Source of the DNA: Porphyridium purpureum
Lineage: Eukaryota; Rhodophyta; Bangiophyceae; Porphyridiales; Porphyridiaceae
Direction: 5' to 3'
DNA: 64,000 bases
NCBI GenBank assembly: GCA_008690995.1
Contig: VRMN01000010.1
Coordinates: forward strand, 310,001-374,000
This document shows positions 45,658 to 54,863 of the stretch, piece after piece (the first letter of the stretch is position 1; each line of letters starts with the position of its first letter). The notes under the pieces were generated by a model. That model ran no database searches, was not told the origin of the DNA, and saw only the letters and a list, made by a program, of their open reading frames with translations. Both the position numbers and the translations under genes were made by a program.

Positions 45658-47250
45658 ATGGCATTCAAGTCGGCACGGGCCTGGGCGCGCGCGCTCGTCG
45701 ATTGGCGTGAGGCATGTCCGGGCCGACTTGGTGCCCGCAACAGCCGGCGGAGCTTCTCGACTTGTTCCTCAAGTGGTGCGTGGTGGCACCTTGGTGAAAG
45801 GCCCTGGTATGTCGAAGGGAAAGAACGCGACTGGCGGCTGCGATGGCGTACCGAAGCGTCGTATGTGTTTCATGTGATTCGGCGGTTGCAGACAAGTTAT
45901 AAAGGCCCTCCAAAAGACGATTTGATGAACCCTGAACCGTGCACCTTTGTGGACGACAGGCCGCCAATAGACAAATGGCACAAGTACACCGGCGCTGAGG
46001 TCCCAGCTGTCGAAGGCGCTGTCAAGTGGCCGCATGTGAGCACTGATGGTCAAGTTGCAGGGTCACCGGACGCGCTTATTGGCCCATTCTACGCGATCCG
46101 GAAGGGGAAGGATAAGTTTCGGGGCGTGGTCTTGTCCAAGGAGGAGCATACAGAGCTGATGCAGGATGTCAAATTATCGTATGGGCGCAGGTTTCGGACG
46201 CTTCCGGAGGCCATGGCGTTCTGCTTGCAGCATAGCTTGAATTCTTCTCATCGCTTTTTCGCCTTTCGGCATGGCTGTAAAGGAGCTCGCGGGCTGGCAC
46301 GTTCCAAAAAGGTTTTCGTGCAGGTGCTGCCGCGAGTCTCTTCACGCCACATTGAGAAAATGGAGTTCAGCAACATGACGCAGGCGCTCGTCTTTTGTGA
46401 ACAAGCGGGGACTTCAGACACGGAATGGGAGACACTCGAAGGTTCGATAAGGTTTCTTGGCAAAAATCAATTCCACGACGTGGACACGCTCAGTCTGATA
46501 TCAAAGTTCATGATCCGGAATGCCGAACGTGATCTACCCCCAACATGCCCAATCCAAGAGAAGAAAATTCGACCTTTTGGCTTTCTGAATGCGGTCAAAT
46601 GGCCGCACAAGCGTCTCGATGAGGCGGACGAAACCGACAGCTCTACCGATCCCAAAGGTCCATTCTTTGTGGTCCAGCTCGGGCGCGAAAAGTTTCGTGG
46701 CATAGTCCTAAAGGCCACAGAGTATGTGAACTTGATACGCGCTGTGAGGGCTTCCAGTGGAAGCAAGGAGCCCAGGTTCTCTGTAGCTCTCGTCAAGTGC
46801 ATGAATCCAGTACGGACACCAACAAAGCGTGGAGACCACTCTTGGTACATTTTTCTAGCGTTTAGGTATGGGTTGGATGGTGCGCGAGGCATTTTACGAA
46901 CACGGAAGGCCTTCAAAACCGTTATTCTTCGAGTCGAAGCGCGTGGACTCGAAAAGGCAGAGTTCGACAATATGACACAAGCGCTTCTCTTTTGTGAGCA
47001 GGCGGGAACTTTGAACACCGACTGGCAGACGCTGCGCAGCGCGGTCTGCTTTCTGGAGAAAAATCCAGAGGTCGATACGCCGACCATGATTCAAAAATAC
47101 GTCATCAAGAATACAGAAATTGCTATTCCGAGCGGACCAGCTCCGCTCAAGATGAAGGGAAAGGCTCGCAAATTTGATCGAAAGAAAGCTATTCGAAAGA
47201 AGAACGAAGCTTTACAAAGAGAAAGCTCAAAGGTGGCCTTAAGTACGTAA
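45658..47250 (+). CDS. Two-module HBD protein with presequence
   Basis: The product has 530 residues. The N-terminus is Arg/Ala-rich and includes R-N-S-R-R-S-F-S-T-C-S-S-S, a presequence-like cleavage region. An A-V-K-W-P-H element precedes each module (A-V-K-W-P-H-V and A-V-K-W-P-H-K), showing that the duplicated unit included this element. Modules start near residues 144 (F-Y-A-I-R-K-G-K) and 336 (F-F-V-V-Q-L-G-R). Both have F-(S/D)-N-M-T-Q-A-L-(V/L)-F-C-E-Q-A-G-T. The C-terminus is strongly basic (K-F-D-R-K-K-A-I-R-K-K-N). Confidence 0.82.
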   Translation: MAFKSARAWARALVDWREACPGRLGARNSRRSFSTCSSSGAWWHLGERPWYVEGKERDWRLRWRTEASYVFHVIRRLQTSYKGPPKDDLMNPEPCTFVDDRPPIDKWHKYTGAEVPAVEGAVKWPHVSTDGQVAGSPDALIGPFYAIRKGKDKFRGVVLSKEEHTELMQDVKLSYGRRFRTLPEAMAFCLQHSLNSSHRFFAFRHGCKGARGLARSKKVFVQVLPRVSSRHIEKMEFSNMTQALVFCEQAGTSDTEWETLEGSIRFLGKNQFHDVDTLSLISKFMIRNAERDLPPTCPIQEKKIRPFGFLNAVKWPHKRLDEADETDSSTDPKGPFFVVQLGREKFRGIVLKATEYVNLIRAVRASSGSKEPRFSVALVKCMNPVRTPTKRGDHSWYIFLAFRYGLDGARGILRTRKAFKTVILRVEARGLEKAEFDNMTQALLFCEQAGTLNTDWQTLRSAVCFLEKNPEVDTPTMIQKYVIKNTEIAIPSGPAPLKMKGKARKFDRKKAIRKKNEALQRESSKVALST

Positions 47251-48247
47251 AATGCGAAGACATGGTGCTTTCTGTCGTGGCCATCTCGCAAGAGAAAGGC
47301 GTGAAGGACTTGCTTACGAGACGGATATTGTAAATAGCTAGGAGCCAGCTGTGCGACGCGCTGGACTCCAAGGAAGGGTTCCTGCTAGCCGAGGCCCTCG
47401 AGCGAGACCTCGTTCCGGACTACGCACGTTAGGATCTTCCGAACGAGTTTGAATCAGAGAACGGAGCCATGTGATACACAAATCAAAACAGACGTGACCA
47501 TTTTCACAAAAAACAACAATGACAAAAGAAAAAGGACGATCTCGCAGCGTCAGCGGGCGAATGCCAGTCGCCGTTACCGACCAGAGTATCGCGTGACCGG
47601 CACTGCTTCCTGTGTGCAGGTGCATGTTGACATACATGCTTGGCAGAACGCAAGCAGCCAGACACACACTCCTCGTGAGCCGTCTCCGAGCGTGATCGTG
47701 AGTCACAGGCTTTCTACGCAAGTGGTATACGTTCAGGTCCCAAGATCATCTCGTGTCCTTCGTTTTGGGGAAAAAGTACCGTTCGGCCTTGTCGGACTCT
47801 CGAGCTGGCGACTAGCTAGCAGCGCGGCAAGCGAAGCCACGTCCGGCAGACTCCAAAAGACGCGAATGCGTAGCTGACCAACCATCGGGAGCTCAGGACG
47901 CAAGACAACTTAGCAATTAGCGTCAATGGGGACCGCGAAAGACCTGCCTGGCTAACTTTGCATTCTCACGCTCGACCAATTGGGTAAAGGCTCTGTAGTT
48001 CGGGTCTTCGCCACTGTCACAGCGAGACGAGCTAGCTCGTCCGCGTTGGCCCCCTCGAAGCCATTATCTTACACTTGAGTGCTCAGCACACGGGTTCTCC
48101 GCCAACGGCATTCATCCCTGTACCCGCGGCGAGGCCTGCCCTTGAACAGGACGCCGCCGCTCCCAAAGCCATCGCAACTCCGACGGCAAGCGACGACTGC
48201 AGCTTTCGTCCAGAAAAGAACAAAAGGCAACAAGCCGACAGGCCACC
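47251..48247. other. Gene-free stretch upstream of the tRNA ligase
   Basis: This stretch of 997 bp has no frame I can support. The open frame at 47449-47877 has no recognisable motif. The region should contain the 3' untranslated region of the HBD gene and the promoter and leader of the ligase gene. Confidence 0.5.
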
Positions 48248-50845
48248 ATGGAGAGCCGGTCGACAGATTTCGCGTGCACGCAGAGAACAACGCAAGGTGG
48301 GCTTAGCGCATCGGATGCCGGCGAGTTGGGCGCCGTGTTCCAGGCAGCAATCAACATTGAGGAGATCGCGCGATGGCCTGATGAAGATGTGAAGTTCCTT
48401 GGACTAAACACCGAGCGGGTGGACGATGGACGCGCGCCTGCATTCAAGGCGCAGTTTATGGCTGGGCTGAGAGAGAAGGATAGTCATGCTCACGCAATCA
48501 TCGAGGCGGCGCTCAAAAACCATCAGGTGCGTCTTGGCATTGATTTGGAGGCGGCTTATGGGCATACTTGGTTCTACATTCACGTAACAGGTGTCTCGGA
48601 CGCCTCTCTGATCAAGCTCGCTCACGCCTATGGCTTTCCTCGAGGCTTCTGCTTCGTGTCTGTGGACGAGCCGAGTCACGTTGTTGGCAGTGTCGGCTTT
48701 CTGCCCAAGTTTTCAAATGACGAACGCCAGTCAGCGATCGATGCAAATTCTTTCAGGCACGTCACGCGGCTCGAATTTGCGGAGAAGATGTCTGGCTCAC
48801 TTGGTATGCTCGCTGCAATCGAGGTCAACCACATTGCATATCTTTTCTTCTCAGCTAAGAACTCATGCGGCAAATATAGCCGCGAGTTTGCGCGTCTCTT
48901 TTCTGAATGGACTAGGACGCAAAGTGTTTCCCTGCCGAAATTGTGGTCGGCGCTCTTCGAGGAAAACCTGAAGGTCTGCTTCGAGGTCTGTTACAAGTCA
49001 GGCAGCTTTGGCTACCACGGAGCACGGTACAAAACTGAGTTCCCTGTTGCTATTGCAATCGGCAACCCGACTCCACGGGGCGAGACGCTCTTCGCGTGGC
49101 GAACGGCCCAAGAAGCGCAGGCATTTTTCGTCGAGCACAACTTGGCATGCGGTCCGCGCTTTGTGATCGAGGACAAAGAGGCCATTGTGCCGTTTATGCT
49201 GCGTCTCAACGCAGCGCGCGACATGATCGATGCAGTGCAACTGATGCATCTGATCCAGGAATCAAAGGCAGTGCGGGTCATCCCTGGTACGATTGATCAT
49301 GTGCAGTTGACGACCGTTCTCGAGGGACTCGTGCTGTGGATATTCGAGGATGCCAAAGCAAGAATTGTGAAGTTCAAATTCCCAAACTACACCATCATGA
49401 CAATGCTGCTGCGACCACTACTCACGACTGAAAAGCTCGACAAGGCGCCGACCGTACTTCCTGCGGTCTCCCTGGAAGGAGCTGTGCTAGTTCAAGTTTC
49501 GATGGCGATCAACAATTTTGTGGATCGATGGGTCGTTGATCCTAGCAAGCGCGACCATTTCCGCAGCATGGCAGTGCATATTTTGGAGTTTGTCGCTCAA
49601 ATGTCGCCGGAGACGACGATTGACGCCACCAACTACCTCGACCTCGTTGAGCCGCAAAAGCAGGACTTTCAGGACGCCCCAAAGAAGGTAAAATTGGACA
49701 AATATCTTGGCCAGCATGCGAATCTTCTACTTGTCGTTGGCCCGGTAGGTGCAGGCAAGTCAACGCTCCGCAAGTGGCTCCAGAAGGAATTTGGTCTGCC
49801 CGGGCAAGGATTCGACGAGTGCGAGGAGAATTTTCACCCGCGGTCATTCAAAAATACAAAGCTGTGGGGTACGATTGCCTACCTAATTGCTTGTGGGCAG
49901 ACCCCAGTCATTGAGAACGGTGGTGGAGCGTTCATCGGTGACAACGACGCAGAAGCTACTTTTGAACAGGCACTTTCCCGGCATCTTCTCGAGCCCGTGC
50001 GTTTCCAGCCGATCATTCTCATTCCAGACGAACTTCGTCAAGCGTTGGCGGACAACGAAGAACTCGACGCAGTCCTTCATGCCTTTCAGGAACGGACTGA
50101 GCAAGTCGTCAAGATGCGTCGCGATCAGTTGGGCATGTACCAGACCATGGACGACGAGACACTGAGAGAGACATTCTACGGCGCGAATGGCGTCACCACT
50201 CGAAACTTTGCTTCAATGGTTAGAATGGTCAGGCTTGCGCGACAGTCACAATGGCAGGTGATTGGCTATAAACGTGCAGACAAAGGGCAGTTTGGCCTGT
50301 CGGAGCCTCCACGTATCGCTCCGCATCGACCGCTCCGTGCAACGCCGATTACATACGGCTGGAACCTGTCGTACGTTGTAGAAGAGATGCCTGCCCCGAT
50401 ACGTAGCAAGAAAGATCAGGACTGTGACGCCCTTCCGCAGTGTCCTATTATGGTGACCAAGAATGTGCACGCCACAATGGGCTACAACGTTGACCGCGTG
50501 CCAGATGACATCGAACGGCCACAGTTTCCGGACGACCAAATTCCGGCTGTCTGCGTGACTTTCACAATCAAAGGTGGGCAGAGGCGTGGCGGGACGGGTG
50601 AGATCATTGTTCTCCCAGAATCGTTTCCTCGTCGCAGAGACGGCATCACGCCGCACTGCACGTGCTTCACCCCGATCGCCGCGTCGCGCTCTGGTCGCAT
50701 CCTGGAGCTGGATCCTGTAAACCCGCAGCTCGACCCCGAGGCAGATGCAGACCTACTCGGCATTTCGTTTGCAGAGACTCGACGGCCAATAACGCTCACA
50801 CTCGGTGATCTCTACGCCTACTGTCTTGCTCAAAACCTCCCGTAA
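48248..50845 (+). CDS. TRL1: Trl1-type tRNA ligase: ligase, kinase and 2H phosphodiesterase domains
   Basis: This 865-residue protein has the layout of fungal/plant tRNA ligases, which open the 2',3'-cyclic phosphate of a cleaved RNA, phosphorylate the other 5' end and join the two. The N-terminal half is ligase-like: a candidate lysine nucleotidyl site E-K-M-S-G-S-L-G (K180), then L-E-G-L-V-L-W (E359) and K-F-K-F (K375), which fit motifs IV and V. A kinase P-loop, G-P-V-G-A-G-K-S-T, starts at residue 498. Two H-x-T motifs of 2H phosphodiesterases lie at 741 (H-A-T) and 803 (H-C-T). The ligase motif I is K-M-S-G rather than the common K-x-D/N-G, so that assignment is the least sure. The start ATG has an ideal context (GCCACCATGG). 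Its product would be the substrate of the Tpt1 at 30624. Confidence 0.82.
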   Translation: MESRSTDFACTQRTTQGGLSASDAGELGAVFQAAINIEEIARWPDEDVKFLGLNTERVDDGRAPAFKAQFMAGLREKDSHAHAIIEAALKNHQVRLGIDLEAAYGHTWFYIHVTGVSDASLIKLAHAYGFPRGFCFVSVDEPSHVVGSVGFLPKFSNDERQSAIDANSFRHVTRLEFAEKMSGSLGMLAAIEVNHIAYLFFSAKNSCGKYSREFARLFSEWTRTQSVSLPKLWSALFEENLKVCFEVCYKSGSFGYHGARYKTEFPVAIAIGNPTPRGETLFAWRTAQEAQAFFVEHNLACGPRFVIEDKEAIVPFMLRLNAARDMIDAVQLMHLIQESKAVRVIPGTIDHVQLTTVLEGLVLWIFEDAKARIVKFKFPNYTIMTMLLRPLLTTEKLDKAPTVLPAVSLEGAVLVQVSMAINNFVDRWVVDPSKRDHFRSMAVHILEFVAQMSPETTIDATNYLDLVEPQKQDFQDAPKKVKLDKYLGQHANLLLVVGPVGAGKSTLRKWLQKEFGLPGQGFDECEENFHPRSFKNTKLWGTIAYLIACGQTPVIENGGGAFIGDNDAEATFEQALSRHLLEPVRFQPIILIPDELRQALADNEELDAVLHAFQERTEQVVKMRRDQLGMYQTMDDETLRETFYGANGVTTRNFASMVRMVRLARQSQWQVIGYKRADKGQFGLSEPPRIAPHRPLRATPITYGWNLSYVVEEMPAPIRSKKDQDCDALPQCPIMVTKNVHATMGYNVDRVPDDIERPQFPDDQIPAVCVTFTIKGGQRRGGTGEIIVLPESFPRRRDGITPHCTCFTPIAASRSGRILELDPVNPQLDPEADADLLGISFAETRRPITLTLGDLYAYCLAQNLP

Positions 50846-51066
50846 GCAGGTCGAGTCGCGGATCGCATCTCGCTCAATCATTGCGCCCTCTCACGCTTCG
50901 ACGAACTGCGCTTGGTCGTCTGCCGTCCGACGGACTGCTTCGGTTGAAAGCCATGTTTCTGTTTGGTTTCTCTCTGATGAGGATGCGCAGTAATGTAGGT
51001 AAATGCTGAACTCAGCAATTCGAAAACCATGAGACTTTCTTCCTCAACTTTGCTCCCCCTTTCACC

Positions 51067-51082
51067 TTTTTTTTTTTTTTTT
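51067..51082 (+). repeat. Run of 16 T residues
   Basis: A homopolymer T run lies between the ligase gene and the next HBD gene (gap 50846-51355), where no other feature is seen. Confidence 0.9.
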
Positions 51083-51355
51083 ATGCACGAGGCCTAGGAC
51101 GACACGTCGAGCCGCCTCGTGTTGTGTGGATGCACGTGGCGGGCGAGTGAGAACGAGAGAATGATGCAAGAACAGTGCACGAGATTCATCTAGAATCTGC
51201 GCAAATGCAACACCGATGTGCTGCTAGAAGCTCTCTTCTCAGGAGTATTCTTGTGGATGAAAGGCTTGCATCGTCTCTGCTTTACATTGGAGGTAAATTG
51301 ATACCAATTCCGAGTTGGGACTCACAAGTGACTCGGCTGCGAGTCGCAGGGAAGA

Positions 51356-52066
51356 ATGCTTTTGCGGCTGGCACGACATCGTTTCTTGACGCATCGGTCA
51401 CTCCACGACATCCGCGTCGCGGTCGCGACTGGAGTATCGGCGTTGACCCCGGCTGGGTACGTCCACACGTGCGCAGTGGCGCCGAAGGCAAAGACGCTCG
51501 AAGCGGAAGACGACGACGGACCGCGCGTGGGCCCTGGCGGCGCTGTGAAGTGGTCGCATTTGGCTCCTGAAGGAGTGGAAGATGACGACGAGGACGAGCT
51601 GCCTGGCCCGTTCTACGCGATTCGGCATGGGCGTGACAAGTTCCGCGGCGTCGTTGTGCGACCGAAGGAGCATATTGCTCTCATCCAGGGAGTGAAGGAT
51701 TCGTACGGACGCAAGGAAGAGACGCTGGAAAAGGCCATCCGCTCTTATCAGCATCACAGTGACCAATCGTGGCGACGATTCTTCGCCTTCCGGCTCGGCG
51801 GCGCTGAAGGTGTGTCAAGAGGCATTGTCGTGACGCAGCCGACTTGGAAGCTGATAGCAAAGCGCGTAGAGTCGCGGACGCTCGAAAAGGTAGAGTTCAA
51901 CAACATGACTCAAGCGCTGGTGTTCTGCGAACAGGCCGGGACACCGGGCACCGACTGGCACACCCTGGAACGCGCGATCCGGTTTCTAGCGAGGAAACCC
52001 GAGTTGAGTACTCCCGACATGATGGACAAGTACATCATGCGGATTTCCGACTTGTGCCTGTTCTAG
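51356..52066 (+). CDS. Single-module HBD protein, compact
   Basis: The product has 236 residues. The N-terminus is rich in Arg and His (L-L-R-L-A-R-H-R-F-L-T-H-R) and ends A-G-Y-V-H-T-C-A-V-A-P-K. An acidic stretch and A-V-K-W-S-H come next; this is the W-P element with Ser for Pro. The module starts near residue 86 (F-Y-A-I-R-H-G-R-D-K-F-R-G). Half B has an altered strand, F-F-A-F-R-L-G-G-A-E-G-V-S-R-G, with a small insertion. F-N-N-M-T-Q-A-L-V-F-C-E-Q-A-G-T is intact. Confidence 0.8.
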   Translation: MLLRLARHRFLTHRSLHDIRVAVATGVSALTPAGYVHTCAVAPKAKTLEAEDDDGPRVGPGGAVKWSHLAPEGVEDDDEDELPGPFYAIRHGRDKFRGVVVRPKEHIALIQGVKDSYGRKEETLEKAIRSYQHHSDQSWRRFFAFRLGGAEGVSRGIVVTQPTWKLIAKRVESRTLEKVEFNNMTQALVFCEQAGTPGTDWHTLERAIRFLARKPELSTPDMMDKYIMRISDLCLF

Positions 52067-52296
52067 CGCTGCCGCGCCCAGCCTTTCATCGTTCGCTTCT
52101 GTCCGGAACCCAGTAAACACCTTTGTAGCGCGCTCAACGTTGACCTTCCGACCCGTCTTCAACTCTGACGACGAACGCGCGAGAGACTAGAGTGGGACGT
52201 CCCTGGCGACGACCGAGTTTGGGTGTCGACGGAACCAGCGATCCAACGATTTCGGAGAAAGAAGAACGCGGTGAAGCTCCTCGCGCCTGAGCGAGC

Positions 52297-54735
52297 ATGA
52301 CCCGATGGCCAGTCGGATCGAGATGGATACAGCGACCCATCATCATGACACACCGCGCGGTGCACGCAATCGCGTTGCCGAGTGGCTGGCTGCGAGGCAT
52401 GCACTCTTGTGCATTGGCTCTGAAACGAGCGACAAATGGAGCCGTACAGGAGGAAGGGCAAACGCCACATCAGCACATGGATTGGGCCTCTGAATTCGGA
52501 CGCGCCGTGGATGAGGATGGCAAGTCGTCCTCAAGCAGCGACACGGACACGGAGCTGACGACAGGCGGCTCGTCGACCAGGCTGAACAGCAGGCGTGATG
52601 AAGACACCGACGGTTTCCACGGCGAGCAGACAGATGGCCAGCTTGCAGGCAAGAATGTTGAAACAATTGGCGATGATACATCGCATGTAGCCGATGGCGA
52701 TGGCGACGTTGACACGAATACGTTGGCGGCGGGTCCGTTCTATGCCATTCGGTATGGGCGCAACTCATTTCGAGGCGTCGTAAAGGACGTCAACGTTTTT
52801 CTCGAATTGATCCGAGGAGAGAGAAAAACAAGGGTGAAGGCTGGGCTGCAGCCGTCGCTGGAAAGGGCGATGGAGTTCTGTCTCATGGGTCGTCCTGATG
52901 CACCATTGGGGAGTTCTTTTTTCGCGTTTCGCTATGGGAAGAAAGGCGCGCGAGGAATCACAATCACCGAGCGCATGTTTAAAACGATTCTCCCTCGCAT
53001 CGAAGCGCCATCGCTGGAAGTATTTCGGTTCAATAACACAATGCAACCGCTTGTTTTCTGCGAGCAGGCAGGAACCTCGCAAACGGATTGGAAGTCACTG
53101 CGAGCATCGATCTTATTTCTGGCAAAGCCCGAGCCCAAGGTTCCCATTCCCAAATTGCTGTACAAGTACGTGATTAAGAAAGAAACCACCCAACTGCAGA
53201 AAGGACCACCCAATCCTGCTGGTCCCAAGCCTGCGGATACAGAGCATCAGCCTACTACTACGGAAGACACGGCGACCAGCGCGACATCGGCAAATATCGG
53301 CCTTGAAGATGAATCTTTTGTCGAGGCCGTGAATGCATTGGTGGGTGACGTGAGGCAGTTTGCCCAAAGGCTCGATGCCGAAGCGTTGGATCATGTGCTC
53401 GAGATTGTAGGAAAACTGCGCGGCACTGTTGGTGACTTCACAGCTGTCGCGGAACAAGCACTGGAAAAAAGACTGCAGCTCGCAGATGCAAATGTCAGAG
53501 CGCCTATTCCCGTGCACGAGGAAAGTCCGCTAGACCGTGGCTCAGTCGACTCGGACAAGCTTGTGCATGTTGAAAGCCCAAAACCCCTGCTCGTAAGCAG
53601 TGCGAAGCACATTGATGCTTATATTGAAGGCTCTTATGTCGAGTATCCCGACGCGGAGCACAATGCGGTCGCAAAGCTTCGTGTCGCGTATCATTTTGGC
53701 GACATGAGTTCGTCAATCCAGTATCATGTCGGTGAGAAAGCTTTTCGTCTGTTCCAGTCGAGCGACGATGTGCAGACCACTGAGGATCTCGTGGAGCTCG
53801 AAGCACTCGTGCAAGCTCTGAATTATTTCATCGTGCGCTTTTTCGACACTCCCGAGGAGCATGCAATGAAGAGTATGACCTTGAAATCGCGCAGCATGTA
53901 TTGCATTTCCCGGTGCAATGAATTCATTCCAAGGTGGCGACAAGATCGCTGGCGTTTGACGGCTGCTATGCAACATATGGCGCTCTGGTCAGCTTTTGAT
54001 GCCCGGCTGATGTTCGTGGAAGCTTTTTCAACTGTGAAATTTGAGTTGTGGGTCGATGGCGAGCCTGAAACTGACATCAAATCATCGTCTGGGCGTGCAG
54101 CAGGTCCTCGAGTAGGACCTGCCAGCCTTCATGCGTCATCGGGCGGTCAAGGAATGGAACACGAAATGAAAGTGAGTCTTGAGGACGACAACTCGAGCTT
54201 GAGAAGAGCTTGGAGCGTGGGACAACCTGGGCATATTGACAAGGTGCTTGTGGACACAAGGTTCGACGAACACGGGAGGCTAATGGTCCGAGTGTTTTTC
54301 GGTGACGGCGATCCTCGCAACGTTTGCGCGACGTGTTCACTACTACTGTCAGAAGCTTGGAATAAGCGCAAAGCCAGCATGTTCGCGTTAGCGTGCGGCT
54401 TGGACCAAATCTTGCGTCACACATTGGTCAGTTCTCACTCGGCTTTTGCAAAGCAGAGCGATGTGGTCGTCTGTGCGAAGGGTTTGAAAGCTGAAGACGT
54501 AGAATCACATTTGAGAGAGCTATCAACGAGCTTCCCTGCTTTGCGTGTAGCCCTGTCTCTTCGCCTAAGGCTGCTGAAGAAGTTGCGAGGTATCGAGGTG
54601 CTCGAGTTTACAGACCAAGAGAGCGAAATAACAATATCGAACGTGCAGAACGAACGCGTGGTGAGCACGATCCTGTCACAGCTGCGGAGCAGCAAAAGAC
54701 TCGAACTTGACCGTAAGATCCTCGTTGCCATGTAA
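52297..54735 (+). CDS. Full-length HBD/RNase H-like member, second RNase H fold decayed
   Basis: This 812-residue protein begins with a basic stretch ending L-R-G-M-H-S-C-A-L-A-L; the ATG at 52345 is an alternative start. After an acidic, polar linker the module begins near residue 148 (F-Y-A-I-R-Y-G-R-N-S-F-R-G), half B near 208, with F-N-N-T-M-Q-P-L-V-F-C-E-Q-A-G-T. A helical linker leads to the pseudo-RNase H1 from about 437 (A-Y-I-E-G-S, where Glu takes the first Asp's place). The second RNase H fold keeps only D653 (L-V-D-T-R): the Glu position is Met (A-S-M-F-A-L-A), the next Asp is Ala, and the final motif is unrecognisable. The acidic tail of the genes at 8647 and 11414 is missing. 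It should not be a nuclease. Confidence 0.78.
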   Translation: MTRWPVGSRWIQRPIIMTHRAVHAIALPSGWLRGMHSCALALKRATNGAVQEEGQTPHQHMDWASEFGRAVDEDGKSSSSSDTDTELTTGGSSTRLNSRRDEDTDGFHGEQTDGQLAGKNVETIGDDTSHVADGDGDVDTNTLAAGPFYAIRYGRNSFRGVVKDVNVFLELIRGERKTRVKAGLQPSLERAMEFCLMGRPDAPLGSSFFAFRYGKKGARGITITERMFKTILPRIEAPSLEVFRFNNTMQPLVFCEQAGTSQTDWKSLRASILFLAKPEPKVPIPKLLYKYVIKKETTQLQKGPPNPAGPKPADTEHQPTTTEDTATSATSANIGLEDESFVEAVNALVGDVRQFAQRLDAEALDHVLEIVGKLRGTVGDFTAVAEQALEKRLQLADANVRAPIPVHEESPLDRGSVDSDKLVHVESPKPLLVSSAKHIDAYIEGSYVEYPDAEHNAVAKLRVAYHFGDMSSSIQYHVGEKAFRLFQSSDDVQTTEDLVELEALVQALNYFIVRFFDTPEEHAMKSMTLKSRSMYCISRCNEFIPRWRQDRWRLTAAMQHMALWSAFDARLMFVEAFSTVKFELWVDGEPETDIKSSSGRAAGPRVGPASLHASSGGQGMEHEMKVSLEDDNSSLRRAWSVGQPGHIDKVLVDTRFDEHGRLMVRVFFGDGDPRNVCATCSLLLSEAWNKRKASMFALACGLDQILRHTLVSSHSAFAKQSDVVVCAKGLKAEDVESHLRELSTSFPALRVALSLRLRLLKKLRGIEVLEFTDQESEITISNVQNERVVSTILSQLRSSKRLELDRKILVAM

Positions 54736-54863
54736 TCTAGGTGCGCGCGCTGTGTGGAAACCGAGCTTCATCCGTAGTCCACCACGACGGAACAAGACGG
54801 GTTCCCTGAGCTCATGACAATCATTCGAGCATCATAAAGTAAAAACCGCGCGACTTGCTGGAG

